Source of the DNA: Candidatus Puniceispirillum sp.
GTDB taxonomy: Bacteria; Pseudomonadota; Alphaproteobacteria; Puniceispirillales; Puniceispirillaceae
NCBI GenBank assembly: GCA_016778825.1
Contig: JADHOU010000103.1
Coordinates: 1 to 5,766, forward strand
Length of the DNA stretch: 5,766 nucleotides
Direction: 5' to 3'
Part shown: positions 1-5,569 of the stretch, in pieces
Layout of the letters: the number at the start of each line of letters is the position of its first letter
Position numbering within the stretch: position 1 is the stretch's first letter
Position numbers and translations under genes: made by a program
The notes under the pieces: model-generated
Told to the model about the DNA's origin: nothing
Databases searched by the model: none
What the model saw: the letters and a program-made list of their open reading frames with translations, nothing else

Positions 1-809
1 AAGATCGTCACTGGAACGCCGCCTAGATCAAGCCGGACCTGGATAATATCGCGCGTTGTGCCAGCTTCATCTGAAACAATTGCCACCGGACGCCCGGCCA
101 AAGCGTTCAAAATCGTTGATTTTCCGGTATTTACTGGCCCAATCAAGGCGATGGTGACGCCATCACGAACCAATTCCCCCGCACCACCATCATCAAGGTG
201 GCCGGCCAACGCCGTCTGCAAATCACCAGTACTTGTTCGCAAAACACCTTCGACCGAAGCTGGCAAATCCTCATCAGCAAAATCAATCAAGGCTTCGAGC
301 TGGGCAGTAATGCCAACCAATTCATCGCGCCATGCCATCACTGGCGCGCGCAATGCCCCATCAATCTGCGCCCAAGCCTGATGCAATTGGGTTGCGGTTT
401 CCGCCTCGATCAAATCGGCAAGCCCTTCAACGCCAGATAAATCAATTTTCCCATTCATAAAGCCACGGCGAATAAATTCGCCTGGCTTTGCCATTGCAAA
501 GCCATCTTCAGCGTCGAGGCGCCCCAATAGCGCATCAATGACCGCGCGACTGCCATGACAATGGATTTCGCAAACATCTTCAGCAGTGCTTGAAAATGGC
601 GCTTTCATAAAAAGCAGGATCACCTGATCGATCACTCGTTGATCCAGAACCAGGCGCGCCACCGAAAATTGTCCAGCCAACGGACAGGCCGCACCAAACA
701 AAGCTGGGGCATCACCGGCCAAAGGGCCGCTAATCCGAATCACCGCAATGGCTGACCGGCCAGGCGGAGTCGCAATAGCAAAAATCGTTTTATATCCGGC
801 TTGGCTCAT
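1..809 (-). CDS. mnmE: tRNA modification GTPase MnmE (TrmE), N-terminal part; C-terminus beyond left edge
   Basis: MnmE works with MnmG (GidA) in the cytoplasm to install the (carboxymethyl)aminomethyl group on wobble uridine 34 of certain tRNAs, using a formyl-folate-derived carbon and GTP hydrolysis. The 269 visible codons start at an ATG (807-809). Residues 1-120 or so form the folate-binding domain, with the family motif CEIHCHGS at 80-87 and KPGEFIRRGFMNGKIDL at 108-124. The helical domain follows (GLADLIEAET, 129-138). The G domain begins near residue 218, with P-loop GPVNTGKST at 224-232 and the switch motif AGTTRD at 249-254, then LDLGG. The rest of the G domain and the C-terminal CxGK motif lie outside the window. 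The P-loop proline is one position earlier than in the usual GxPNxGKS form; I think this is natural variation. No in-frame start lies close upstream and only a weak GAAAAG precedes the ATG. It diverges from ogt across 121 bases. In related genomes mnmG, rsmG, parA and parB often follow. Confidence 0.96.
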   Translation of the reverse strand, partial: MSQAGYKTIFAIATPPGRSAIAVIRISGPLAGDAPALFGAACPLAGQFSVARLVLDQRVIDQVILLFMKAPFSSTAEDVCEIHCHGSRAVIDALLGRLDAEDGFAMAKPGEFIRRGFMNGKIDLSGVEGLADLIEAETATQLHQAWAQIDGALRAPVMAWRDELVGITAQLEALIDFADEDLPASVEGVLRTSTGDLQTALAGHLDDGGAGELVRDGVTIALIGPVNTGKSTILNALAGRPVAIVSDEAGTTRDIIQVRLDLGGVPVTI

Positions 810-930
810 GATCTTTTCAAAAATTCCATTCTTTGATAGGGTCTTCCTAGAGCGAAAGACGGCCGACAACAAGTCTCTTTTTCATGTCCATTACTGGCGG
901 CTTGTCTCAAAAGTAACCAAAGGAGAGACT

Positions 931-1464
931 ATGCCCCAAATCACTGGACATCTTGAGACGCTTTATTTCACTAGCTTCAAAACCGATTTTGGCTGGATTC
1001 GGCCAATTAGCAACGGCCAAAGCCTAATCCGGCTGGATTGGAACCAAACCAGTTGGTACGATAGCGATCATCCGGACAATGTTTCACGTGAAACAAAAAG
1101 TCAGCTTGAAGCTTTTTTCGCCGGCCATCTTCGCCAATTTAACCTTCCGCTTGCCCCCGCTGGCAAAAGCGCAGCTGGCAAAAAATGGCTTGAGGTGATG
1201 GTGGGCATTCCCTATGGAACGGTGATGACCTATGGCGAGTTTGCCGCTTTCGCAGGAAAGCCAAAGGCGGCACGCGCTGCCGGTTCAGCCTGTGCCAGCA
1301 ATCCAATCCCAATTATCTATCCTTGTCACCGCATTGTTCGCGCTGATGGTGGGGTTGGCAATTATGGTGGGGGAAGTGACCAACACCCAACCCACCCAAA
1401 TAATCTGGCGCGCAAAAGTGATTTATTGAGATTAGAGGCGAATAGTGCCGCGAACGCCGCTTAG
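931..1464 (+). CDS. ogt: Methylated-DNA--[protein]-cysteine S-methyltransferase (O6-alkylguanine-DNA alkyltransferase)
   Basis: This suicide DNA-repair enzyme transfers the alkyl group from O6-methylguanine (and O4-methylthymine) to its own cysteine. The 177-residue product has a poorly conserved N-terminal domain (about 1-80) and a canonical C-terminal MGMT domain. Visible motifs are IPYGTVMTYGEFA at 93-105 (Tyr101 for base flipping), ARAAG at 114-118 with the arginine finger Arg115, Asn124 of the hinge, the active site PCHR at 131-134 with acceptor Cys132, and RKSDLLRLE at 161-169 ending in the conserved Glu. It lacks the Ada N-terminal regulatory domain. The open frame extends upstream to 748, but I chose ATG 931 because AGGAGAG (921-927) sits 5 bases ahead of it from its core and the extension matches nothing in the family and runs into mnmE. 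The gene is the only one in the window oriented toward the putative origin. It ends 2 bases from the end of the convergent rho gene, and codons 50-55 contain a perfect parS site. Confidence 0.94.
   Translation: MPQITGHLETLYFTSFKTDFGWIRPISNGQSLIRLDWNQTSWYDSDHPDNVSRETKSQLEAFFAGHLRQFNLPLAPAGKSAAGKKWLEVMVGIPYGTVMTYGEFAAFAGKPKAARAAGSACASNPIPIIYPCHRIVRADGGVGNYGGGSDQHPTHPNNLARKSDLLRLEANSAANAA
1080..1095. promoter_or_regulatory. parS: parS centromere site (ParB binding), inside ogt
   Basis: The 16 bases TGTTTCACGTGAAACA form a perfect palindrome identical to the widely conserved chromosomal parS sequence bound by ParB/Spo0J. ParB nucleates here, spreads as a CTP-dependent clamp, and with ParA and SMC segregates the origin region. 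The site lies within ogt codons 50-55 (N-V-S-R-E-T), in a non-catalytic part of the protein before the MGMT domain, so the amino-acid constraint there is probably mild. It is about 3.4 kb from the putative oriC, the usual origin-proximal position. I saw no second perfect copy in the window. A 16-bp perfect match arising by chance in under 6 kb is very unlikely, and its chromosomal location fits. Confidence 0.92.
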
Positions 1465-1466
1465 CA

Positions 1467-2726
1467 CTAGCTGTTCATATGATCAAAGAATTCATCGTTA
1501 CTCTTTGAATTTTTGAGCTTATCAACAAGGAATTCCATCGCGTCAACAGGCCCCATCTGCATCAGAATACGGCGAAGCACCCACATTTTTGCAAGTGTTC
1601 CCTTATCGACAAGAAGCTCTTCTTTGCGTGTTCCCGACTTGGTGATATCAATCGCTGGAAAGGTGCGCTTATCGGACAGCTTGCGATCAAGAATCACCTC
1701 GCTATTACCAGTGCCTTTAAATTCTTCAAAGATCACTTCATCCATCCGCGATCCGGTTTCGATCAAGGCAGTAGCAATGATTGTCAAAGAACCACCTTCT
1801 TCAATATTACGCGCGGCACCAAAAAAACGTTTTGGCCGCTGCAATGCGTTTGCATCAACCCCACCGGTTAGAACCTTACCCGATGATGGCACTACCGTGT
1901 TATAGGCCCGCGCCAAACGGGTAATTGAATCAAGCAAAATCACCACATCACGCTTATGTTCAACAAGGCGTTTGGCTTTTTCAATAACCATTTCAGTGAC
2001 TTGCACATGTCGGGAGGCTGGTTCATCAAAGGTTGACGAAATTACCTCACCGCGAACTGAACGCTGCATATCGGTTACTTCTTCTGGCCGCTCATCAATC
2101 AATAGAACGATAAGATAGACTTCGGGATGGTTTTCAGAAATCGCATGCGCGATGCTTTGAAGCATCATTGTTTTACCGGTCCGCGGCGGCGCAACGATCA
2201 AACCACGCTGACCTTTGCCCATTGGCGAGATCAAATCGATCACGCGTGGGGTATTATCTTTTTTATCCGGATTAAACGGTAATTCGAGGGTTAGTTTCTC
2301 TTCAGGGTAAAGCGGCGTCAGATTATCAAAATTAATCCGGTGCCGAACCGCATTTGGCTCTTCAAAATTGATTGTTTCAACTTTTAACAAGGCAAAATAG
2401 CGCTCGCCATCTTTCGGTGCGCGAATTTCACCTTCAACCGTGTCACCTGTGCGAAGGCTGAACCGGCGTACCTGACTTGGCGAGACATAAATATCGTCAG
2501 GACCGGGCAAATAGTTTGACTCAGGGGCGCGTAAAAACCCAAAACCATCTGATAGAACTTCAAGAACACCGCTGCCATAGATTGCAACTTCATTATCGGC
2601 GAGCTGCTTCAAAATCGCAAACATCATATCCTGTTTGCGAAGCGTACTGGCATTTTCGATTTCCAATTCTTCAGCATAAGCCAAAAGATCGGCTGGAGAC
2701 TTCGCTTTAAGTTCCTGTAAATGCAT
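1467..2726 (-). CDS. rho: Transcription termination factor Rho
   Basis: Rho is a hexameric RNA-dependent ATPase/helicase that terminates untranslated transcripts. The 419-residue product matches the length of E. coli Rho and aligns along its whole length by eye. Order: N-terminal helical region (1-48), the cold-shock-like primary RNA-binding domain (about 49-126, with GFGFLR at 61-66 and [11 protein letters not shown] at 75-85), then the RecA-like ATPase. Walker A is APPRTGKT at 179-186 (Lys185), the catalytic Glu is in DERPEE at 211-216, and Walker B is [10 protein letters not shown] at 261-270. The Q-loop [11 protein letters not shown] is at 279-289 and the R-loop is around GSRMDE 325-330. 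A TTG at 2757-2759 would add 11 residues, but ATG 2726 gives [10 protein letters not shown], matching the E. coli MNLTELKN start. The upstream gap (2727-2876) has no strong Shine-Dalgarno. It contains TTGACT (2815-2820) followed 17 bases later by only a poor -10 (CAAGAT), so promoter assignment is weak; readthrough from hemE-hemJ is possible. Confidence 0.98.
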   Translation of the reverse strand: MHLQELKAKSPADLLAYAEELEIENASTLRKQDMMFAILKQLADNEVAIYGSGVLEVLSDGFGFLRAPESNYLPGPDDIYVSPSQVRRFSLRTGDTVEGEIRAPKDGERYFALLKVETINFEEPNAVRHRINFDNLTPLYPEEKLTLELPFNPDKKDNTPRVIDLISPMGKGQRGLIVAPPRTGKTMMLQSIAHAISENHPEVYLIVLLIDERPEEVTDMQRSVRGEVISSTFDEPASRHVQVTEMVIEKAKRLVEHKRDVVILLDSITRLARAYNTVVPSSGKVLTGGVDANALQRPKRFFGAARNIEEGGSLTIIATALIETGSRMDEVIFEEFKGTGNSEVILDRKLSDKRTFPAIDITKSGTRKEELLVDKGTLAKMWVLRRILMQMGPVDAMEFLVDKLKNSKSNDEFFDHMNS

Positions 2727-2876
2727 GATTTTGCTCTGAAGGGGAAAATAAGCTGGCAAAAAACGCGGATGTGTAGGCAGCGGATGTTGTCATCTTGGGG
2801 GTGGTAACCAGAAAAGTCAATAAAGCTGGAATAGCGAAACTTTTGCTGGTGTTGAATTTCATATCTTTTGTCACAT

Positions 2877-3305
2877 TCAGATTGGTTTGGCAACAGCCAT
2901 AACGACAATAATAATCATTAAAACGGTCGGGACTTCGTTCCAAATCCGATAGGCTTTTGAAGATAGAGGCTTTTCATCATTTTCCAATAAACGCCGCATT
3001 TTTGAAAATTTACCGTGAACACCAGCCATTAAAAATACCGCTGCAAATTTTACATGAAACCAAGGCTCGCTGAATAATTCCAGGTTTAATGCCAGCATCC
3101 AAAGACCAAAAATAAAACTAGCAATCATCGCTGGCGTCATGATGCCCTTTAATAACCGGCGTTCCATTACTTTGAAAGTTTCAGCTTGGACTGATCCGGT
3201 TGGTGCATCCGCATGATACACAAACAATCTTGGCAAATATAATAATCCAACCATCCATGAAATAACTGAAATGATATGAAGCGATTTGATAATTTCATAG
3301 CTCAT
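2877..3305 (-). CDS. hemJ: Protoporphyrinogen IX oxidase HemJ (UPF0093 membrane protein)
   Basis: HemJ is the inner-membrane protoporphyrinogen oxidase used by many Gram-negative bacteria lacking HemG/HemY; it makes protoporphyrin IX in the penultimate step of haem synthesis. The 142-residue product is typical in length and hydrophobic, with about four membrane segments: roughly 8-29, 55-77, 83-98 and 124-140. Conserved features are SLHIISVISWM at 8-18 with His10, WFHVKF at 82-87 containing His84 and Lys86, HGKF at 97-100, and the C-terminal NEVPTVLM at 123-130. The family His near residue 10 and the Lys after the third segment are the residues linked to haem binding and activity. The ATG is preceded by AGGA (3313-3316), 7 bases away, and this ribosome site overlaps the hemE stop codon. 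Only 9 bases separate the genes, so co-transcription and possibly coupled translation with hemE are likely. The family assignment rests on motifs, not on alignment. Confidence 0.93.
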   Translation of the reverse strand: MSYEIIKSLHIISVISWMVGLLYLPRLFVYHADAPTGSVQAETFKVMERRLLKGIMTPAMIASFIFGLWMLALNLELFSEPWFHVKFAAVFLMAGVHGKFSKMRRLLENDEKPLSSKAYRIWNEVPTVLMIIIVVMAVAKPI

Positions 3306-3314
3306 GAATATGTC

Positions 3315-4343
3315 CTATCGGTTGCGAATATGGTCGATCATCTTTTGTACATTTTCCACCGGTGTTGGTGGGGTAATGCCGTGTCCAAGATTGAAGATAT
3401 GCGGACGATCATGGAACGCGTCAAGGATATGATCAATATCCCGAAACATTTCGGTGCCGGCATTCAGCAAACTTAATGGGTCAAGATTGCCTTGAACTGG
3501 CATTTTTGCGGGCAAATTCTGCCCTGCCCATACCGGATCAACCCCATGGTCAAGACCAATCGCGTCGACGCCGCTTTCAGCTGCATAACGGATCAAACCT
3601 TCCCCAATGCCCTTTGGAAAACCAATGATCGGCTGGTTATGTCCGTTTTTACGAACACCCTCGACAATGGCGCGCGCAGGTTTGATGACAAGCCAATCAC
3701 GCTGGGCAGCCGGGACCGCACTTGCCCAGCTGTCGAAAAGCATCAATGTTTGTGCCCCTGATTGTGCCTGAAGCGATAAAAATAAAATCGTAGCATCGAT
3801 CAAAATATCTAATAAACCATCCAAGGCTTTTGCATCTTGCCATGCCCATTGCCGCGCTTTGGAAAAATCGCGCGATGTGCCGCCTTGGGCCATATAGGTG
3901 ATCAATGTCCATGGCGCACCAGCAAAACCAATTAATGTTGTTTCAGCCGGCAAGGCAGTGCGGGTTAAAGTCAATGCTTGTCCAACAGGTGCTAATTTCT
4001 GGCTAAGACCGTCAAGACAAGAGGGATCAATATCATCAGGCTTGTCCATTGCATCAAGTAAAGGTCCAACACCGGTTTTAAATCTTACATTGCGGTTCAT
4101 TGCCCAAGGAACCATCAGAATATCTGAAAATATTATCGCTGCATCGAACCCATAACGAGCAATAGGCTGTAAGGTGACAGATGATGCTTTTTCAGGGTTG
4201 AGACAAAAGGAAATAAAATTTTTCTGGCTTGCGCGTATCTTCCGATATTCTTCTAGATAGCGGCCAGCTTGACGCATCATCCAGATCGGTGTTGTGCGTG
4301 CTTTTTTACCTTGAAGTGTTGAAAGGAATAACTGATTGGTCAT
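3315..4343 (-). CDS. hemE: Uroporphyrinogen decarboxylase HemE
   Basis: HemE is a cytoplasmic cofactor-free enzyme that removes four carboxyl groups from uroporphyrinogen III to give coproporphyrinogen III. From ATG 4343 the product is 342 residues, normal for the family. Visible motifs: PIWMMRQAGRYL at 19-30 (substrate-binding Arg24 and Arg28), FSDIL at 72-76 with the catalytic Asp74, GFAGAPWTLITYM at 139-151 (Tyr150), LFDSWA at 202-207, GFPKG at 241-245, GLDHGVDP at 263-270, PVQGNLDP at 282-289, and NLGHGITPPTP at 318-328 with the conserved His321. An alternative ATG at 4358 would add MLENR, but it has no ribosome site and lies in an A/T-only tract; AGAG sits 6 bases before ATG 4343, so I prefer that. 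A TATAAT on this strand (4357-4362) could be a -10 element, but I find no good -35 for it. The gene borders the origin and is followed closely by hemJ. Confidence 0.97.
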   Translation of the reverse strand: MTNQLFLSTLQGKKARTTPIWMMRQAGRYLEEYRKIRASQKNFISFCLNPEKASSVTLQPIARYGFDAAIIFSDILMVPWAMNRNVRFKTGVGPLLDAMDKPDDIDPSCLDGLSQKLAPVGQALTLTRTALPAETTLIGFAGAPWTLITYMAQGGTSRDFSKARQWAWQDAKALDGLLDILIDATILFLSLQAQSGAQTLMLFDSWASAVPAAQRDWLVIKPARAIVEGVRKNGHNQPIIGFPKGIGEGLIRYAAESGVDAIGLDHGVDPVWAGQNLPAKMPVQGNLDPLSLLNAGTEMFRDIDHILDAFHDRPHIFNLGHGITPPTPVENVQKMIDHIRNR

Positions 4344-4353
4344 TCTGTTCTCT

Positions 4354-4377
4354 AACATTATATATATATTTAAAAAA
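4354..4377. other. A/T-only tract, candidate DNA unwinding element
   Basis: Twenty-three of 24 bases are A or T, including an alternating TA run at 4360-4369 followed by TTTAAAAAA. It lies about 45 bases from the clustered DnaA-like boxes at 4422-4453, an arrangement typical of origin unwinding elements. It also overlaps the 5' end of hemE and contains a minus-strand TATAAT, so promoter function is an alternative or additional role. Confidence 0.5.
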
Positions 4378-4421
4378 GGTTGTTGTTTTAGTAGTGCCTG
4401 TGTGTAACCACATCTTGGTTG

Positions 4422-4453
4422 TTATTCAAATGTTATTCACAGATTTATCCAGC
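4422..4453 (+). promoter_or_regulatory. Cluster of three same-direction DnaA-like boxes
   Basis: Three 9-mers start at 4422 (TTATTCAAA), 4433 (TTATTCACA) and 4445 (TTATCCAGC), 11 and 12 bases apart, all in the same direction. The middle one fits the TTATNCACA DnaA consensus exactly; the first differs at one position and the third at two. Spacing near one helical turn would place three DnaA molecules on the same face, as in DnaA filament nucleation. The middle box is secure by sequence; the flanking ones are inference. Confidence 0.65.
4433..4441 (+). promoter_or_regulatory. DnaA box TTATTCACA
   Basis: Exact match to the TTATNCACA DnaA-binding consensus, in the middle of a cluster of related 9-mers inside the hemE-PPSR intergenic origin. 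Confidence 0.8.
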
Positions 4454-4481
4454 TCAACTTTTGTTTATCTGCACATTCTTT

Positions 4482-4494
4482 CAATGGTTTGATG
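4482..4494 (-). promoter_or_regulatory. Near-consensus IHF binding site
   Basis: On the minus strand this 13-mer matches the IHF consensus WATCAANNNNTTR at every fixed position except the first base (C instead of A/T). It lies between the two perfect DnaA boxes. IHF bends DNA in alphaproteobacterial and enterobacterial origins, so the placement makes sense, but IHF motifs are degenerate and chance matches are common. Confidence 0.4.
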
Positions 4495-4496
4495 GT

Positions 4497-4539
4497 TTAT
4501 CCATGAAATGGCCATTTAAAGCAGATGAATTTATCCCAA
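4497..4539 (+). promoter_or_regulatory. Two weak DnaA-like boxes (TTATCCATG, TTATCCCAA)
   Basis: Two further 9-mers beginning TTATCC occur at 4497-4505 and 4531-4539. Each keeps the first six consensus bases but departs from TTATCCACA at two positions in the 3' part. They share orientation with the upstream cluster. Weak, origin-specific boxes of this kind are common in oriC regions; alone they would not be significant. Confidence 0.35.
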
Positions 4540-4560
4540 GGGGTATAAAAGCTGCGAAAT

Positions 4561-4569
4561 TGTGCATAA
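4561..4569 (-). promoter_or_regulatory. DnaA box TTATGCACA (minus strand)
   Basis: TGTGCATAA on the plus strand is the complement of TTATGCACA, an exact TTATNCACA match. It faces the plus-strand box at 4433-4441 and lies 15 bases before an A/T-rich tract at 4584-4600. Confidence 0.78.
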
Positions 4570-4583
4570 GTGGCATTGGTTGG

Positions 4584-4600
4584 TAATTTTTTAAAAACAA
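4584..4600. other. Second A/T-rich tract in the origin
   Basis: Sixteen of 17 bases are A or T (TAATTTTTTAAAAACAA). It directly follows the perfect minus-strand DnaA box and is an alternative candidate for the unwinding element to the longer tract at 4354-4377. The sequence alone does not decide between them. Confidence 0.35.
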
Positions 4601-4642
4601 TCCCCAATGAGCTAAGATCTAACCACAATCTTATTAGTCGGT

Positions 4643-4671
4643 TTGATCCTCAAAATATCGTCTCGTATAAT
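4643..4671 (+). promoter_or_regulatory. Sigma70-type promoter for the PPSR gene
   Basis: TTGATC (4643-4648) and a perfect TATAAT (4666-4671) are separated by exactly 17 bases. Transcription would start near 4678 and give a leader of about 65 bases before the PPSR ATG at 4745. The -35 element matches TTGACA at four of six positions. It lies inside the probable origin, so its transcription could also influence origin opening; that is inference. Confidence 0.7.
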
Positions 4672-4744
4672 CGCAAAATTACCAGCCTTTTGGCGATGGA
4701 AATTGATGACAAATTGGTGATTTCTGGCTACATCTTGTTAGGTG

Positions 4745-5569
4745 ATGCCAGAACAAACCCTACATATTCATCTTGTTTCAGATTCAACCGGCGAAACGGT
4801 TCATCAGGTGGCGCGTGCTTGTCTTGCACAATTTACTAATGTCAAAACAATTGAACATGTCTGGACCTTGATGCGGACGCCAGCGCATTTAGAGGCGCTT
4901 TTCGAAGGTCTTGATCGTAATCCGGGCATTTTGCTGATGAGTATCATTGATCAGAATCTACGTTCCAGCATTGAAAAAACCTGCCGCAACAAAGGCGTTC
5001 CCGTGGTTTCGGTTCTTGATCCGGTGGTGAATATGTTAACCACTGTTCTCGGACAGGCGATGACCAATCTGCCAGGTGGCCAGCGGCGTCTCGACACCGC
5101 TTATTTTACGCGCATGGCGGCTGTTGATTTTGCCGTTAGCCATGATGACGGCATGAATATGGGCAATTTGAGAAAAGCTGATATGCTCATTGTTGGCATT
5201 TCGCGCACCTCGAAAACACCAACGTCAATGTATCTTGCACATCGTGGCTATAAGGTTGCCAATTACGCACTTGTCCCAAAAGTATCGTTTCCCCAGCATT
5301 ATCTTGATGGGCTGGATCTATTTGTTGTTGGGCTGACAAATGACCCAAAACGGCTCAGCCAGATTCGCCGCACAAGACAGGCAGCGATGCAGGACCACGC
5401 TAATGAAGATTATGCCAATATTGACCAGATCACTGATGAAGTGCGCAATGCAAGGCGGCTTTTCGCCAATAATGGCTGGCCAGTGATCGACGTCACCCGA
5501 CGATCGGTCGAAGAAACCGCCGCGGCAATTTTGCAATATTATACAAAATGGACCGAGGCCCGATCATGA
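4745..5569 (+). CDS. Pyruvate, phosphate dikinase / PEP synthase regulatory protein (PPSR, DUF299; ADP-dependent kinase and phosphorylase)
   Basis: Members of this family are bifunctional. They inactivate pyruvate,phosphate dikinase or PEP synthase by ADP-dependent phosphorylation of a threonine and reactivate it by Pi-dependent dephosphorylation, thereby controlling gluconeogenic PEP formation. The 274-residue product is typical in length. Visible motifs: HLVSDSTGET at 9-18, VSHDDG at 131-136, the P-loop-like GISRTSKTPTSMYLA at 151-165, LTNDPKRL at 197-204, and the C-terminal DVTRRSVEETAAAIL at 249-263. Whether the target is PPDK or PEP synthase cannot be told here. The start is fixed between an in-frame TAG (4739-4741) and the conserved HLVSDSTGET; GTG 4742 or ATG 4745 are the only candidates and I chose ATG. 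The AGG just before it is too close for a normal ribosome site. A good promoter lies at 4643-4671. The stop overlaps the maf start (ATGA), implying coupled translation. Orthologues border oriC in Caulobacter and Rickettsia. Confidence 0.95.
   Translation: MPEQTLHIHLVSDSTGETVHQVARACLAQFTNVKTIEHVWTLMRTPAHLEALFEGLDRNPGILLMSIIDQNLRSSIEKTCRNKGVPVVSVLDPVVNMLTTVLGQAMTNLPGGQRRLDTAYFTRMAAVDFAVSHDDGMNMGNLRKADMLIVGISRTSKTPTSMYLAHRGYKVANYALVPKVSFPQHYLDGLDLFVVGLTNDPKRLSQIRRTRQAAMQDHANEDYANIDQITDEVRNARRLFANNGWPVIDVTRRSVEETAAAILQYYTKWTEARS

Larger units (their letters stand above)
4344..4744. other. oriC: Probable chromosomal replication origin (oriC), gene-free
   Basis: About 400 bases without a convincing gene separate the diverging hemE and PPSR genes. 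Established knowledge: in Caulobacter crescentus and Rickettsia the origin lies between hemE and the same DUF299 gene. Visible here are two perfect TTATNCACA DnaA boxes in opposite orientation (4433-4441, 4561-4569) and additional TTAT-starting 9-mers (4422, 4445, 4497, 4531). There are also two A/T-rich tracts (4354-4377, 4584-4600), one near-consensus IHF site (4482-4494), and a promoter reading out to the right (4643-4671). Two 8-mers are repeated across the region: TAACCACA (4405-4412, 4620-4627) and GGTTTGAT (4486-4493, 4640-4647). I saw no GANTC site and no full TTAA-N7-TTAA CtrA site in it, and only two GATC sites. Open frames crossing it have no family resemblance and no ribosome sites. 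The parS site 3.4 kb away supports the call; exact boundaries are inferred. Confidence 0.88.

Noticed and set aside
748..930. Upstream extension of ogt by 61 codons
   Set aside because: It overlaps the mnmE start region, has no family similarity, and a strong AGGAG site precedes the internal ATG at 931.
1513..1905. 130-codon plus-strand frame antisense to rho
   Set aside because: Shadow of the strongly conserved Rho ATPase coding sequence; no start signal or family resemblance.
2241..2248. CACGCGTG palindrome considered as a second parS
   Set aside because: The core and flanks differ from TTTCACGTGAAA, and it lies in conserved rho codons; probably chance.
2727..2759. TTG-initiated 11-residue extension of Rho
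   Set aside because: ATG 2726 gives a 419-residue protein whose N-terminus matches E. coli Rho; the TTG has no ribosome site.
4229..4492. 87-codon plus-strand frame across the hemE start and origin
   Set aside because: Antisense to conserved hemE sequence and rich in low-complexity hydrophobic codons from the A/T-rich DNA; no ribosome site.
4530..4549. Imperfect inverted repeat TTTATCCC-AA-GGGGTATAAA as a terminator hairpin
   Set aside because: Stem is imperfect with a 2-base loop and no following T-run, and no gene ends nearby; more likely part of the origin.
4570..4839. 89-codon open frame across the origin and the PPSR start
   Set aside because: No ribosome site, no recognisable motif, and it overlaps conserved PPSR codons in another frame.
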